Assembly (NCBI GenBank): GCA_016342285.1
Contig: JAEINQ010000016.1
Coordinates: forward strand, 1 to 64,000
Reading direction: 5' to 3'
DNA from: Desulfobacterales bacterium
GTDB taxonomy: Bacteria > Desulfobacterota > Desulfobacteria > Desulfobacterales > JAEINQ01
Length of the DNA stretch: 64,000 nucleotides
The notes under the pieces were generated by a model that did not search any database, was not told the origin of the DNA, and was given only the letters and a program-made list of their open reading frames with translations. The position numbers and the translations under genes were made by a program. Shown piece after piece: positions 45,121 through 53,774 of the stretch. How positions within the stretch are numbered: position 1 is the stretch's first letter; every line of letters begins with the position of its first letter.

Positions 45121-47216
45121 GTCTTGCTCCCAATCAGGAAAAGGCTGACCAGTTTGACCGCCATGAGCCCCATGGCAGTCCCCACCAGCCCGAAATAGGG
45201 CATCATCACGACACTGGTCACCAGGCTGCCGACTGCCGCGCCCATAAGATCCGCTGAAAAAGATTTGGATGCTGCGACACCGTCACCGCCAATCCGGTAA
45301 AGGGCCACGGGGAACTGGCACCCGCAGGTCATGGACACGGCAAACCCGAAGACCAGGAAAAAGGCGACCGGCAGGCTGTCACCAACAACATGAATGGCCA
45401 GGATCACCAGACCCAAAAGGCCGATCAGCAGCACGTCGGTCATGATCATAAGAGATTTGCCGCGGTGGCAAAACCGCTCACCGATCCAGGCGCCGGGTAG
45501 CAGGCCGGCCAGGAAAACCGTTACAATCAGGCCGATCTGCAGGTAAATATACCCATAGTAGATCTGGAATGCAAAAATTACCAGGAACTCGACCCCCATG
45601 GTCGCAAATCCGGTGGAAAACAGGACAAACGCTTCCCGTCGCAGGGTCATGAGGTAGACCAGGGCAAAGATTCCCAGCAGGCCGATGAACACCGTCGGAG
45701 AAGCGTCAAATTTGGCGAACCACTGGTCAAACATCAGCCGCATGAGGTACGGGGTCCGATCCAGATTAACGGGCGTGGTCCGGTCCATGAGCCCGTTGAG
45801 CCGATCCACGCGCTCTCCGGTCATGTTTCCGTAAAAATACCGGCTCACATATCGGGTTTCAATGCCGCGGGCGGCAAGTCGTGCCGGGATGTCCGTCGTA
45901 AGCCGATGATCGGCGCATAGAAACCAGGTTCGTTCCCCCGGTAAGAGCAGCACCTCTTTAAAATGGCTGGCCGCGGTGTTGAAAAGGCTGGAAAGCGCTT
46001 GCCGCTGAGGCTCGGCCAGGTAGTTGTCGAAACCGTCCATGGCAAAGCTGAGTACACCGCCGGGTGCCAAATGGGCCTGGGCCAGTTCATGGAACCGCCC
46101 TGTAAAAAACCGGTTGACCTGAAAGGTAGACGGTTCGGCAAGATTCACCAAAATGGCGTCGTATGAGCTATCGGTCCCGGCCAGAAATGCCCGGGCGTCT
46201 TGATGAATCACCCTCAATCCGGAGATGGGCCGAATCATGCCGTATCGGAAGAGCAGTTCGGTGACGTCGGGATTGAGCTCCACGTAATCCACGGCATCGA
46301 GCTGGTATTTGGCCAGTTCGGCCATCATCCCCCCCTCGGCGGAAATCACCAGGACGCGCCGAGGGCGGTCCACCTGGGCCAGGGGATAGTGGACAGCCTC
46401 CTCGGCCAGGGCCGGATGATGGCTGCTCGAGACCGGCGAGCCGTCCTCAAACAAGGTGACCTGCTCGCCATCCCGGTGGATCACCAGCCGCCCGTGGCGT
46501 GATTCCCGGTAATGGGCCAACACCCCGCTGGCCGGTGCCAGGGAGGCCGACTCAAAACCGATGCCGGCGGCAAGCACCCCAACCGCCGCAAGGGCGCCAA
46601 TCACGGCCCCCGCCCCCATGCGGCCCTGCCGGTGAAAGAGCCCAAGGGCCGCGGCGATCAGCGGCAGGCCGGCCACGGACACCGCCTGCAGCGGTGTCAC
46701 CAGATGGACCAGCACAAAGGCGAACAGGGCTCCGCCGGCCGCGTCGCCGAGATTGTCGGCGATGTAAATCCTGGCACCGGAAAACGTCGGGTGCCTTTTT
46801 CGCAGAACAAAGAGGCTGTACGGCAAAACAAACCCCACCATCAGGCCGTAAGGGGCCAGGGTCAGGAAGGTGAACCCCAGGGTCTGGTAGAACCCCACGG
46901 AACTGCCGAGAACAAAGACCGTATCGCGCAAGCCGCGAATGGCGTGAATCTGGATGGCGGGAAAAGCAGCCAGGGCCATAGAGATCCAACCGAGGCAGGA
47001 CGCAGAGGCCGGCATTTTCAAACCCATGGCCCCCCTGGCCGCCAGGGTACCGAAACCGCCGAGAATGAGCCAGTTGAACAGGATCAGGGCAATGACGAAT
47101 TCATTGCCCTGAAACTGGGCGAGATACTCCCGAATGGTCACCAACTGGGTGGCGACGGAAGCGACGCCGGTCGCCACAACCACACGGACAACGGCAGATT
47201 CAGTCCCTTTCTTCAA
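45117..47216 (-). CDS. Membrane protein with spermidine-synthase-like domain
   Basis: About seven hydrophobic segments (for example ALILFNWLILGGFGTLAARG, FLTLAPYGLMVGFVLPYSL) precede a Rossmann methyltransferase/aminopropyltransferase domain (HGRLVIHRDGEQVTLFEDG, then RRVLVISAEGGMMAELAKY and LDAVDYVELNPDVTELL), and further membrane segments follow (VFIGLLGIFALVYLMTL). Such proteins often accompany AmmeMemoRadiSam genes. The start is uncertain: a TTG at 47216 follows AGGTG at 7 nt and overlaps the end of the Memo-AMMECR1 gene by 17 bp. The stop overlaps the radical SAM gene, so the three are one operon. What the enzyme domain transfers is unknown. Confidence 0.75.
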   Translation of the reverse strand: MKKGTESAVVRVVVATGVASVATQLVTIREYLAQFQGNEFVIALILFNWLILGGFGTLAARGAMGLKMPASASCLGWISMALAAFPAIQIHAIRGLRDTVFVLGSSVGFYQTLGFTFLTLAPYGLMVGFVLPYSLFVLRKRHPTFSGARIYIADNLGDAAGGALFAFVLVHLVTPLQAVSVAGLPLIAAALGLFHRQGRMGAGAVIGALAAVGVLAAGIGFESASLAPASGVLAHYRESRHGRLVIHRDGEQVTLFEDGSPVSSSHHPALAEEAVHYPLAQVDRPRRVLVISAEGGMMAELAKYQLDAVDYVELNPDVTELLFRYGMIRPISGLRVIHQDARAFLAGTDSSYDAILVNLAEPSTFQVNRFFTGRFHELAQAHLAPGGVLSFAMDGFDNYLAEPQRQALSSLFNTAASHFKEVLLLPGERTWFLCADHRLTTDIPARLAARGIETRYVSRYFYGNMTGERVDRLNGLMDRTTPVNLDRTPYLMRLMFDQWFAKFDASPTVFIGLLGIFALVYLMTLRREAFVLFSTGFATMGVEFLVIFAFQIYYGYIYLQIGLIVTVFLAGLLPGAWIGERFCHRGKSLMIMTDVLLIGLLGLVILAIHVVGDSLPVAFFLVFGFAVSMTCGCQFPVALYRIGGDGVAASKSFSADLMGAAVGSLVTSVVMMPYFGLVGTAMGLMAVKLVSLFLIGSKT

Positions 47217-48675
47217 AGTGACGCACCTGGTAGGTCTCCACATCAAGGAGGCCGGAGCGCCAGGCATCGACCCCCAGTCCGGCCTTTTGGCAGAGATGGC
47301 TGAGAAAGCTTTCCGGGTCGGGCAGCTGGTCCCATACCTGGGGCAGGAAGGTGGCACTGCGGGTTCCCTGCCGAATGATGACCCCGTCCACATTGGGGCG
47401 AAGCCGTCCGACCAGATCTTCGGGACCGGCATAGAACAGGGGCTTGGCAGGGGTCAGCAGGCTAACCTCGATTTCCACGGTGTCGAGCTCCTCGGCGGTG
47501 AGGGGAGAAAACCGCGGATCGTCAAAGGCGGCATGAACGGCGTTTCGCTGCACCCCCTCGACGACGCTCCCGGCGGGCACAATGTTGCCGATACACCCCC
47601 GAAGACGTCCGTCGATGGTCAGGGTCACGAAAGTTCCCTGCCGGGCCTGAAAAGCCGGGGCGTCGAGCATCTTTGCCAAAGGGCCCGGCGAGGCCTGACC
47701 CAGGGTTTGGCCAATGGCGGCGCGGGCCAGTTGTACCAGGAGCCGGCCCTGGGGTTCGCTGAGTTCGGTCATGGGCGTTTTCCCCTGAACATTGGGTTTT
47801 TCATAAAAAGCGATGGCGGCATAACCGACCACCCGGCTTCGTTCCCCCGCGGTATCGCCGCTGTTGCTGGCGTGGAGCACCACGGGCTTCCAGCCGCGGC
47901 GTCGGGCCAGTTCGACCAGGACAAGAATCGGCAGCTTTCCGCAGGCCGCGTTCTCCATGGCGGCCAGCCGCGGGCCGTCGAGATCGACGATGGCCTCGAT
48001 CGTCATCCGGTCCTTGGCCACGGCGGCATCATACGGCAGAAAATGGGAGAGATCGGAACTGACCACCATCAGCGTACGATCATCCAGGATCGCTTCCAGG
48101 GAACGGGCATAGTCCGCTGGATCGGCCGGCCCCATGACCACGGGAACCAGGGCAAAATCCCCCATAAAATGCTGAAGAAAGGGCAGAACCACCTCCAGGG
48201 AATGCTCCTGGCGATCGGAGGCGGCAACCGCCCGGAAAAGATCACTGCCAAGCAGGTCACCGGCGTCCGGATGGAGCGGGGTGCACCCCAGGGGGGTTTC
48301 GTAGCCGGTCGCATCACTGATGGCGCCACCGGCGAATCCGACCCGGTGATCGGGACCGACCAGAATCACCTTGTCAAACCGCCCCTTTCCCAGCACCCAT
48401 CCGCCGTGGGCCGCCGTCCATCCGGAATAAACAACCCCGGCATGGGGCAGGATCAGCGCCCTGAGTCGGACGGAATCGGGAAGATCGGCCCGGGCCGGGC
48501 CGCATTCGGTAACGAGACGGTCGATGTCGGCGCGCAACGTACGGGCATCGGACGGATAAAACCGGCCGGCCCAAACCGGCTTGCGGACGTTTTCTCCCCA
48601 AGCACACCCTGGGGCCTGGCACAGCAGGAGAGCAGGCAGGAAAATGGACAGAAGGTGGCGTAGAATCGTTTTCAT
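47200..48675 (-). CDS. Exported Memo-AMMECR1 fusion (AmmeMemoRadiSam A and B)
   Basis: A 491-residue two-domain protein. After a signal peptide, residues about 30-300 form the Memo-like domain (LILPHAGVVYSGWTAAHGG, DRQEHSLEVVLPFLQHFM, VVSSDLSHFLP), with the histidines that bind metal in homologues. Residues about 310-490 are an AMMECR1 domain (LRGCIGNIVPAGSVVEGVQ, AAFDDPRFSPLTAEELDT, EIEVSLLTPAKPL). Both usually exist as separate proteins; fusion plus an export signal is the notable point. It heads the operon with the membrane enzyme and the radical SAM gene. Function of the system is unknown. Confidence 0.87.
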   Translation of the reverse strand: MKTILRHLLSIFLPALLLCQAPGCAWGENVRKPVWAGRFYPSDARTLRADIDRLVTECGPARADLPDSVRLRALILPHAGVVYSGWTAAHGGWVLGKGRFDKVILVGPDHRVGFAGGAISDATGYETPLGCTPLHPDAGDLLGSDLFRAVAASDRQEHSLEVVLPFLQHFMGDFALVPVVMGPADPADYARSLEAILDDRTLMVVSSDLSHFLPYDAAVAKDRMTIEAIVDLDGPRLAAMENAACGKLPILVLVELARRRGWKPVVLHASNSGDTAGERSRVVGYAAIAFYEKPNVQGKTPMTELSEPQGRLLVQLARAAIGQTLGQASPGPLAKMLDAPAFQARQGTFVTLTIDGRLRGCIGNIVPAGSVVEGVQRNAVHAAFDDPRFSPLTAEELDTVEIEVSLLTPAKPLFYAGPEDLVGRLRPNVDGVIIRQGTRSATFLPQVWDQLPDPESFLSHLCQKAGLGVDAWRSGLLDVETYQVRHFEERD

Positions 48676-48760
48676 CGGCCCCTACAGAGTCGATCTGCGC
48701 GGCATCATGGGAGGTATCGCATCGGAATCATCTTCCTCCTCCCGTGGCCAGAGTTAGCCG

Positions 48761-48947
48761 GTGCCCATCCACGAATCGGTTTTGATTGGATGGGGCACCC
48801 ATGGACGTTTCCAATCCAAAAATGTGAATTTTTGTCCAAGGTCAAGGAAATCAAGCCATTGCGCGGAGGCGTAGCACGCTACGCCGCACAAACAATGGCG
48901 CCGATTGACGCCGAGATTGGGCAAAAAGGCCATTTATGGATGGAAAC
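48761..48947 (+). repeat. 187-bp hairpin-containing dispersed element, full copy B
   Basis: Begins GTGCCCATCCACGAATCGG and ends TTTATGGATGGAAAC. The internal hairpin keeps the same GGCGTAG/CTACGCC stem as copy A but has loop CACG instead of TGAA (48868-48885). Confidence 0.88.
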
Positions 48948-48991
48948 TAGCTGGCTATGCCAAAACACCAATGTTGCCAGTGACCAAAGTA

Positions 48992-49017
48992 AACTAACGT
49001 TTGGAGTGAGCTAAAGT
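48992..49017 (+). repeat. Fragment of the inverted-repeat element family
   Basis: TTGGAGTGAGCTAAAGTTCA matches the right-hand inverted repeat of the elements at 36.0 and 62.1 kb. It ends about 15 bp past the stop codon of the FxLYD-like gene. Confidence 0.65.
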
Positions 49018-49033
49018 TCAGGATCCCGCGGGA

Positions 49034-49420
49034 TCAGTTGGTGACGAATTCGATGGAAACGTTTGCAAGACCTGAAAGCCCTTCGATATTGGCGGAAACC
49101 TCGAAATAGCCGGCCATGCCATGACCGAAGGGGCGCTTTTCGTTGACATCGGTCTCCATGGCATGAATGACGTCGTTGTTGCCGTCCCTCAGATAGACGA
49201 TGACGTAGCCGCGGGTGGCCGAATGACCGAGGTTTCGAATTTTTCCGGAGACCAGGATAACCGACCCCTCCGACTGAAGCTGGGCCGTGAGATCCTCGAT
49301 TTCATATTGCGGGCCGCCAAAGGTGAGCGGCTGTTCCACCACTTTATCGGCACCGTTGGCCTGAAGGATCGTGGCTGTAAAAAATATCATCACGACCGAT
49401 AAGATGCGTACGATCTTCAT
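49034..49420 (-). CDS. Small exported FxLYD-like protein
   Basis: A 128-residue exported protein: signal peptide (MKIVRILSVVMIFFTATIL) followed by one beta-sandwich-like domain (EIEDLTAQLQSEGSVILVSG, then KIRNLGHSATRGYVIVYLRD and VEVN-type strands) similar to FxLYD domains. GGAGGAATC precedes the ATG. It ends the operon of CsgG/FlgT-like lipoproteins. Role unknown; perhaps a periplasmic partner of the neighbours. Confidence 0.68.
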   Translation of the reverse strand: MKIVRILSVVMIFFTATILQANGADKVVEQPLTFGGPQYEIEDLTAQLQSEGSVILVSGKIRNLGHSATRGYVIVYLRDGNNDVIHAMETDVNEKRPFGHGMAGYFEVSANIEGLSGLANVSIEFVTN

Positions 49421-49515
49421 GATTCCTCCGTCATCGAAGGGCTAAATCGAAGGGTGAATCCCCTTTGGGTCCAGGCCGTCGACCCGTCTGCATGGAATGA
49501 CGAACCGTGGGATTT

Positions 49516-50640
49516 TCAATTGACCTGACAGTCAACGCGTTCCGGGGCGAAGTCCACCACTTCCATCTTCTTTTCGCCAACCATCTGGCCGTCCAGCAGT
49601 TCGGCCAGTTCTTCACTGGTGCCCTTAAACCGCAAGTCCAGGACGAGAATTCCCCCGGCCTTGTTCCAGCCTTCCCTTTTGCTGCTCACCACACGGTTCA
49701 TCTTCTCCACGGCCGACGAGGCGTCCTTATACCCGCGGAAATTACCCACACCGGCGATATGCAGTTTGATGGGCGCGCCGTTGTTGAGAAAATCCTGGAA
49801 GGAATTGGTGATGGCGTCCACCAGATACTCGTCCACGGCCAGCTTGACGGTCTGTTTCAGGGCATTGGTGGCGCCGGTCAGGGGGCTGATATGGGCCGAA
49901 ACGGCATTCTTGACCACCGAGCCGAGAACAGCGCCGGTCTGGGTCTGAATCACCCGCGCCTGAAGGCTGGCCTGAACCGATCTCAGCCCGGTGCCGGGAA
50001 GGGCCTCGCCCGCATCCTGGGCAACAGCCTTACCGACAATCACATACTGGGCACCGAAACTCAGGCCCAGGCTGCGAGCGGCGGCATCGTTGCCGGACAG
50101 GGCCTGCCGGCTCTGGTCCTTGCTGCGGGCCGCTTCAACCTGGGCCTTGTCCACCAGATCGAATCCTTTGGCCCCCATCATGGCGCTGAGTTCGGTACCG
50201 GCCAGTTCCATGCCCAGGTCGTCCATGCTCTTATAGTCTTCATCGATGAGGATCATGACCTTGGGCCGTTCCATGCTTTCGAGCAGGATCTTCATGGCGA
50301 TGAGGTCATCCTTGATCATGTCCAGGGAGACCGTGGCCTGAATGGTCACGGTGAACTCCCCGCTCTCGGCGCTCTCCTTGATCACGTCGAAACTTCTGAT
50401 GTACCCCTGGGTCCGGGAAATAATCTTGTCCTTCTGGAGCACGAAATTCTGCATTTCCGATTCGGACTGAATAAAGACGCCGACCGCCTCTTCAACGGCA
50501 GCCCGCTGGGCCTCGCGGACCGCATCGGCCCGGGAGGTGCTGCTCATACCGACGGTGGTCACGGTCTTATCCTGGGCCGATGCCCAACCCGGCACCAGAA
50601 CCAGTCCCAACAACATGCCGGTTAAAAGGATTCTTTTCAT
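49516..50640 (-). CDS. Exported FlgT/LPP20-like protein
   Basis: The 374-residue protein has a signal peptide ending WASA, an N-terminal FlgT/LPP20-type domain (SRADAVREAQRAAVEEAVGV, then FIQSESEMQNFVLQKDKII and TRTQGYIRSFDVIKES), a middle LPS-assembly/CsgG-like region (RPKVMILIDEDYKSMD, then LGLSFGAQYVIVGKAVAQDA) and a C-terminal SH3-like or TolB-N-like part. The same domain set appears in FlgT, the flagellar-ring protein of vibrios; no flagellar genes are nearby. It is co-directional with two CsgG-domain lipoproteins upstream. Confidence 0.78.
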   Translation of the reverse strand: MKRILLTGMLLGLVLVPGWASAQDKTVTTVGMSSTSRADAVREAQRAAVEEAVGVFIQSESEMQNFVLQKDKIISRTQGYIRSFDVIKESAESGEFTVTIQATVSLDMIKDDLIAMKILLESMERPKVMILIDEDYKSMDDLGMELAGTELSAMMGAKGFDLVDKAQVEAARSKDQSRQALSGNDAAARSLGLSFGAQYVIVGKAVAQDAGEALPGTGLRSVQASLQARVIQTQTGAVLGSVVKNAVSAHISPLTGATNALKQTVKLAVDEYLVDAITNSFQDFLNNGAPIKLHIAGVGNFRGYKDASSAVEKMNRVVSSKREGWNKAGGILVLDLRFKGTSEELAELLDGQMVGEKKMEVVDFAPERVDCQVN

Positions 50641-50704
50641 CGTGTCCTTTTCCTTTCGCCTGTAAAGTCAGCCTTGGCTGCAACGCGCCGCATGGCTTCG
50701 ACTG

Positions 50705-51439
50705 TCAGTTGCGCCCTTTCACGTTATCGACCTGGCCCTGATAGGCCGGGTCCGCCGCCACGCTCTTGGCAAAGAGCCGTTCGGCTTCGGCCTTGTCCCC
50801 TCGGTCCAGGGCCTCAAGCCCCTGGGAAAAATAAAGGGCGGCGTTGATGTCGCTGCCGCTGCCGGCCGTGACCGGCTGAAGGGCGATCCGTAACGAACCG
50901 GCAATTTTACCGGCCAGTTTGCGCTCCAGGTCGATGAAGCCGTCGCTGCTGCCGGTAATGCTCTCGGCCATGATCAGTTCACTGGTCTCCACCTTGATGA
51001 TTCGAAGATCCAACCGCACATCGGTTCCTAGAACCATGAACGAGCCAAAAGCGATGGCCTGGGCCCCGAGGATCCGGCCCACCTGCACGGCCGTGGACTG
51101 GTCCACACTGCCGCTCTGACTCAGGGCAACCTCTTTGAGCAGGGCCTGGATCTTTTCGCGTTCGATGAGCTTGAGCGCCGTGCCGCTGTTTTTCAGATCG
51201 GTGGTAAGCATGGCCGCCAGTCCCTTGGTCAGGGGCGCAAACCGTTCGGGCTCGGTCACCGAATTGTTCTCAAAGGGAAGGATCGCCAGGGTCTTGGGAA
51301 CATCCCCGACGACGGCCGCGCGGGGTCCGGGTTGGGTCACGGTTGTGGACTTGGTGGCTTTCTGGGCCTCCACGCATCCGAAGCACAGCGCAAGCACCAT
51401 CCCTAAGGCAATCGCCAGTCTTCCATTCCGATTTTTCAT
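50705..51439 (-). CDS. CsgG-domain lipoprotein
   Basis: The 244-residue protein starts MKNRNGRLAIALGMVLALCF and has lipobox CFGC. Its CsgG-like domain runs through KTLAILPFENNSVTEPERFA, LLTTDLKNSG, QALLKEVALSQSGSVD and AVQVGRILGAQAIAFGSFMV. A short TPR-like end (GLEALDRGDKAEAERLFAKS) follows. I start at 51439 rather than the in-frame ATG at 51568, which lies in the neighbouring gene. Such lipoproteins act as outer-membrane export or regulatory components in curli-like and lipoprotein systems. Confidence 0.85.
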   Translation of the reverse strand: MKNRNGRLAIALGMVLALCFGCVEAQKATKSTTVTQPGPRAAVVGDVPKTLAILPFENNSVTEPERFAPLTKGLAAMLTTDLKNSGTALKLIEREKIQALLKEVALSQSGSVDQSTAVQVGRILGAQAIAFGSFMVLGTDVRLDLRIIKVETSELIMAESITGSSDGFIDLERKLAGKIAGSLRIALQPVTAGSGSDINAALYFSQGLEALDRGDKAEAERLFAKSVAADPAYQGQVDNVKGRN

Positions 51440-51530
51440 CCGTTCCGCCCCCTCACGTTCGCTTTTGGACCGGCAGATCGCCGGAATCAATGCAAAAGAA
51501 ATCGCCCTGGAAAATGCGGGTGCCATTCCA

Positions 51531-52769
51531 TCAGTGACTGCCGCCACCGCCACCGTCGCCGCCGCCACCGCCGGTCTCTGTATTGGCCTCAGCAGCCGAA
51601 GCCTCCTGTTCCGTCATCGCGGATTCAACCGAATCTTGGACGGCCGAAGCGACCTGCGCCGCACTCACGGCACCAACATCGGGAGAGCCGCCTCCCGGGC
51701 AAGATTCGCCACCGGCCTTGGCCAGGCCAAATTTGGGGTCCTCGCGGACCGCCTTGTCGAAAAAAGCCTGGGCCGCAGCCCAGTTGCCGCCGTCCAAGGC
51801 ATCCAGTGCCTGGCCAAAATAGCTGAAGGCCTTGAAATTCTTGGTATGAACGGTTCCGATGGCAGCCATTTGCGATGCGCTGAGCTCGATCCCGAGCATA
51901 TGGGCAACATCGCTGACAATGGCCGGGGAAATATCAAAAAAATTCTCCATTTCAACGGTGACCGTGGTCGTCCCCTGAACCTGCTGTGCCACGGTGGAGG
52001 CCAGGGAGGCACTCACCTGAACGCTGCCCAGTTTCAAATCACCGACCACCAGGGTCGAGGCCCCCAGGAGCCGGCCCACCCGCGGCGCGGTCGCCAAGTC
52101 GACAATACCGGTCTGGCCCAGTTTCATCTCGCCCAGCAGGGCCTGGAGCTGAAGCCGTTCGACCACTTTCACGGACTTGATCTTGGCCAGATCGGAAATG
52201 ACCATGGCCGCCAACCCCTTTTGAAAGGCCCGAAGGGTCTTGTCCGGGGACAGGTCCTGGAAATAGCAGACGGCAATGGTGTCCTGGTCAACGGGAGCCG
52301 TTCCGACCTGGGTCTCCCTGGCCAGGGAGGCCTTGGCGATCCGCTGGCTCTCGGCAATTTTGAGCAGGGTCACCTGCCGGCGGATCTCCGCCTCCACCAG
52401 GGGGCGGTTCGGATCCGAATATTGTTCCCATACCGTCAGGGCCTTGCCAAAGGCTTTCATATTCACGTAGCTGACGCCCAGGTAAAGGGTGGCATCGGCA
52501 TCACCGGGGTTGTCACGGATAACCCGCTCCAGGGTTTCGGCGGCCTTCTCGTTCTTCCCTGCCTTGAGGTAGGCAATCCCCAGTCGTCCCCGCGCGCTAT
52601 AATCGCCGGGGTTGCCCTTGAGATAGGCCTCAAAGAGCGGAATCGCTTCCCCGTATTGACTGCGGGCGAATTTATATTCAGCCTTGAGCGGCCCCATTCC
52701 CTGACAGGCCACAATCACTGCCATGCACAACATCGCGATTATTCCAGACACCGCTTTGCTTTTAAACAT
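51531..52769 (-). CDS. TPR plus CsgG-domain lipoprotein
   Basis: A 412-residue lipoprotein (lipobox VIVAC) with TPR-like repeats at the start (EYKFARSQYGEAIPLFEAYL, ARGRLGIAYLKAGKNEKAAE), then a CsgG-type domain (TIAVCYFQDLSPDKTLRAFQ, GLAAMVISDLAKIKSVKVVE, ATAPRVGRLLGASTLVVGDL), another TPR-like pair and a Gly/His-rich tail (GGGGDGGGG). AGGGGG precedes the ATG. It is the first gene of the operon 52769-49034. The whole set may build an outer-membrane-linked secretion or assembly complex; its cargo is not visible next to it. Confidence 0.83.
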   Translation of the reverse strand: MFKSKAVSGIIAMLCMAVIVACQGMGPLKAEYKFARSQYGEAIPLFEAYLKGNPGDYSARGRLGIAYLKAGKNEKAAETLERVIRDNPGDADATLYLGVSYVNMKAFGKALTVWEQYSDPNRPLVEAEIRRQVTLLKIAESQRIAKASLARETQVGTAPVDQDTIAVCYFQDLSPDKTLRAFQKGLAAMVISDLAKIKSVKVVERLQLQALLGEMKLGQTGIVDLATAPRVGRLLGASTLVVGDLKLGSVQVSASLASTVAQQVQGTTTVTVEMENFFDISPAIVSDVAHMLGIELSASQMAAIGTVHTKNFKAFSYFGQALDALDGGNWAAAQAFFDKAVREDPKFGLAKAGGESCPGGGSPDVGAVSAAQVASAVQDSVESAMTEQEASAAEANTETGGGGGDGGGGGSH

Positions 52770-52973
52770 CGGGTCCCCCTAAAATTGATTGAATCAAACA
52801 ATTTTTATGACTTTTCCTCGGCATCGGTCCCCGGAAGGCCCAGTGCGGACATCGGGATGCCTGGAACAATTTCTACACGGATACGGATTTGTTGGCAAGA
52901 TTAAAAAATGTGAATAATACCATAATGAAGAGCCCGCACGGAAGATCCATGCGGGCTTGGGAAGATATCATTT
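52770..52973. other. Intergenic region before tRNA-Cys
   Basis: About 200 bp between the TPR-CsgG gene and the tRNA pair. An AGCCCGCACGGAAG...CATGCGGGCT inverted repeat (52931-52957) with an adjacent AT-rich run could terminate the tRNA transcript on the minus strand. Confidence 0.45.
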
Positions 52974-53048
52974 TGGAGGCGGCAATCAGATTCGAACTGA
53001 TGAATAACGGCTTTGCAGGCCGCTGCCTTACCACTTGGCTATGCCGCC
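52974..53048 (-). tRNA. tRNA-Cys (GCA), CCA encoded
   Basis: On the minus strand GGCGGCATAGCCAAGTGG begins the cloverleaf; the anticodon loop CTGCAAA gives GCA, the T arm is CAGTTCGAATCTG, the acceptor closes with TGCCGCC and the 3' end is T plus CCA, U73 being the cysteine identity base. Confidence 0.95.
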
Positions 53049-53056
53049 AAAAAAAA

Positions 53057-53131
53057 TGGAGCGGGAAACGGGATTTGAACCCGCGACTTCGACCTTGGCA
53101 AGGTCGCACTCTACCACTGAGTTATTCCCGC
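53057..53131 (-). tRNA. tRNA-Gly (GCC), CCA encoded
   Basis: On the minus strand GCGGGAATAACTCAGTGG begins the cloverleaf; the anticodon loop TTGCCAA gives GCC, the T arm is CGGGTTCAAATCCCG, the acceptor closes with TTCCCGC and the 3' end is T plus CCA. It lies 8 bp upstream of tRNA-Cys and 50 bp downstream of pgsA, so they are probably one transcript. Confidence 0.95.
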
Positions 53132-53180
53132 TCAGAGACGCTCTTTCTAAAAAGTTATTCCGCCTTTGTCAACATAAAAA

Positions 53181-53768
53181 TCAAGTCATTCGAAGCAGGC
53201 CGCGGAAACGAACGAAATAATCGACCCCGGACCAAACGGTCATGACCAGGGCACCCCAGAGAAAGACGGTGCCGATGCCATGAAAATCGATGGAAAAATA
53301 CGGATAATGAATCAGCAGTGGGATGATGGCGGCGATTTGAAAACCGACCTTGTATTTGCCCAGCCATGAGGCGGAAACGTCTTTGCTGTGTTCGACCAGA
53401 AAATTGCGAAGACCGGTAACCGCCATCTCCCGTCCGAGAATGAGACAGACCATCCAAGCCGGAACCCACCCCTGGGCTGTCAACATGATAAAGGCCGACG
53501 AAACCAGCAGTTTGTCAGCCAGCGGGTCCATGATCCGGCCGAAATTGGATTCCATGCCCCGCTGCCGGGCGAAAAAACCGTCGAAGAAATCGGTGATGGC
53601 AGCGCCGGTAAAAAGGAGAGCAGCCATGAAGGTAAAGGGGCGGTTGGGTGCCAGCATCAGCAAAATGATGCCCGGCACAGCAGCGATCCGTATTAAGGTC
53701 AGGGTATTGGGGTGCCGAAACCAGCCCTTGAGCCGGCCGCCGGATCCCGTCGTCTTGGCGAAAGTCAT
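53181..53768 (-). CDS. pgsA: CDP-diacylglycerol--glycerol-3-phosphate 3-phosphatidyltransferase
   Basis: PgsA makes phosphatidylglycerol phosphate. The 195-residue membrane enzyme has four or more hydrophobic segments and the CDP-alcohol phosphatase motif TDFFDGFFARQRGMESNFGR followed by IMDPLADKLL, which matches D-x2-DG-x2-AR-x8-G-x3-D-x3-D. It follows the transaldolase-like gene by 6 bp and precedes the two tRNAs. Confidence 0.95.
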   Translation of the reverse strand: MTFAKTTGSGGRLKGWFRHPNTLTLIRIAAVPGIILLMLAPNRPFTFMAALLFTGAAITDFFDGFFARQRGMESNFGRIMDPLADKLLVSSAFIMLTAQGWVPAWMVCLILGREMAVTGLRNFLVEHSKDVSASWLGKYKVGFQIAAIIPLLIHYPYFSIDFHGIGTVFLWGALVMTVWSGVDYFVRFRGLLRMT

Positions 53769-53774
53769 GGTCGT

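Larger units (their letters stand above)
48676..49033. other. Intergenic region with two repeat elements
   Basis: It holds the 187-bp element copy B (48761-48947) and a fragment of the inverted-repeat family (48992-49017). No gene is supported; the frame 48790-49014 is repeat translation. The Memo-AMMECR1 promoter presumably lies at 48676-48760. Confidence 0.55.

Noticed and set aside
45117..47432. Long form of the membrane spermidine-synthase-like protein starting at 47432
   Set aside because: Its first 70 residues are the AMMECR1 coding sequence in another frame; membrane similarity begins after the TTG near 47216.
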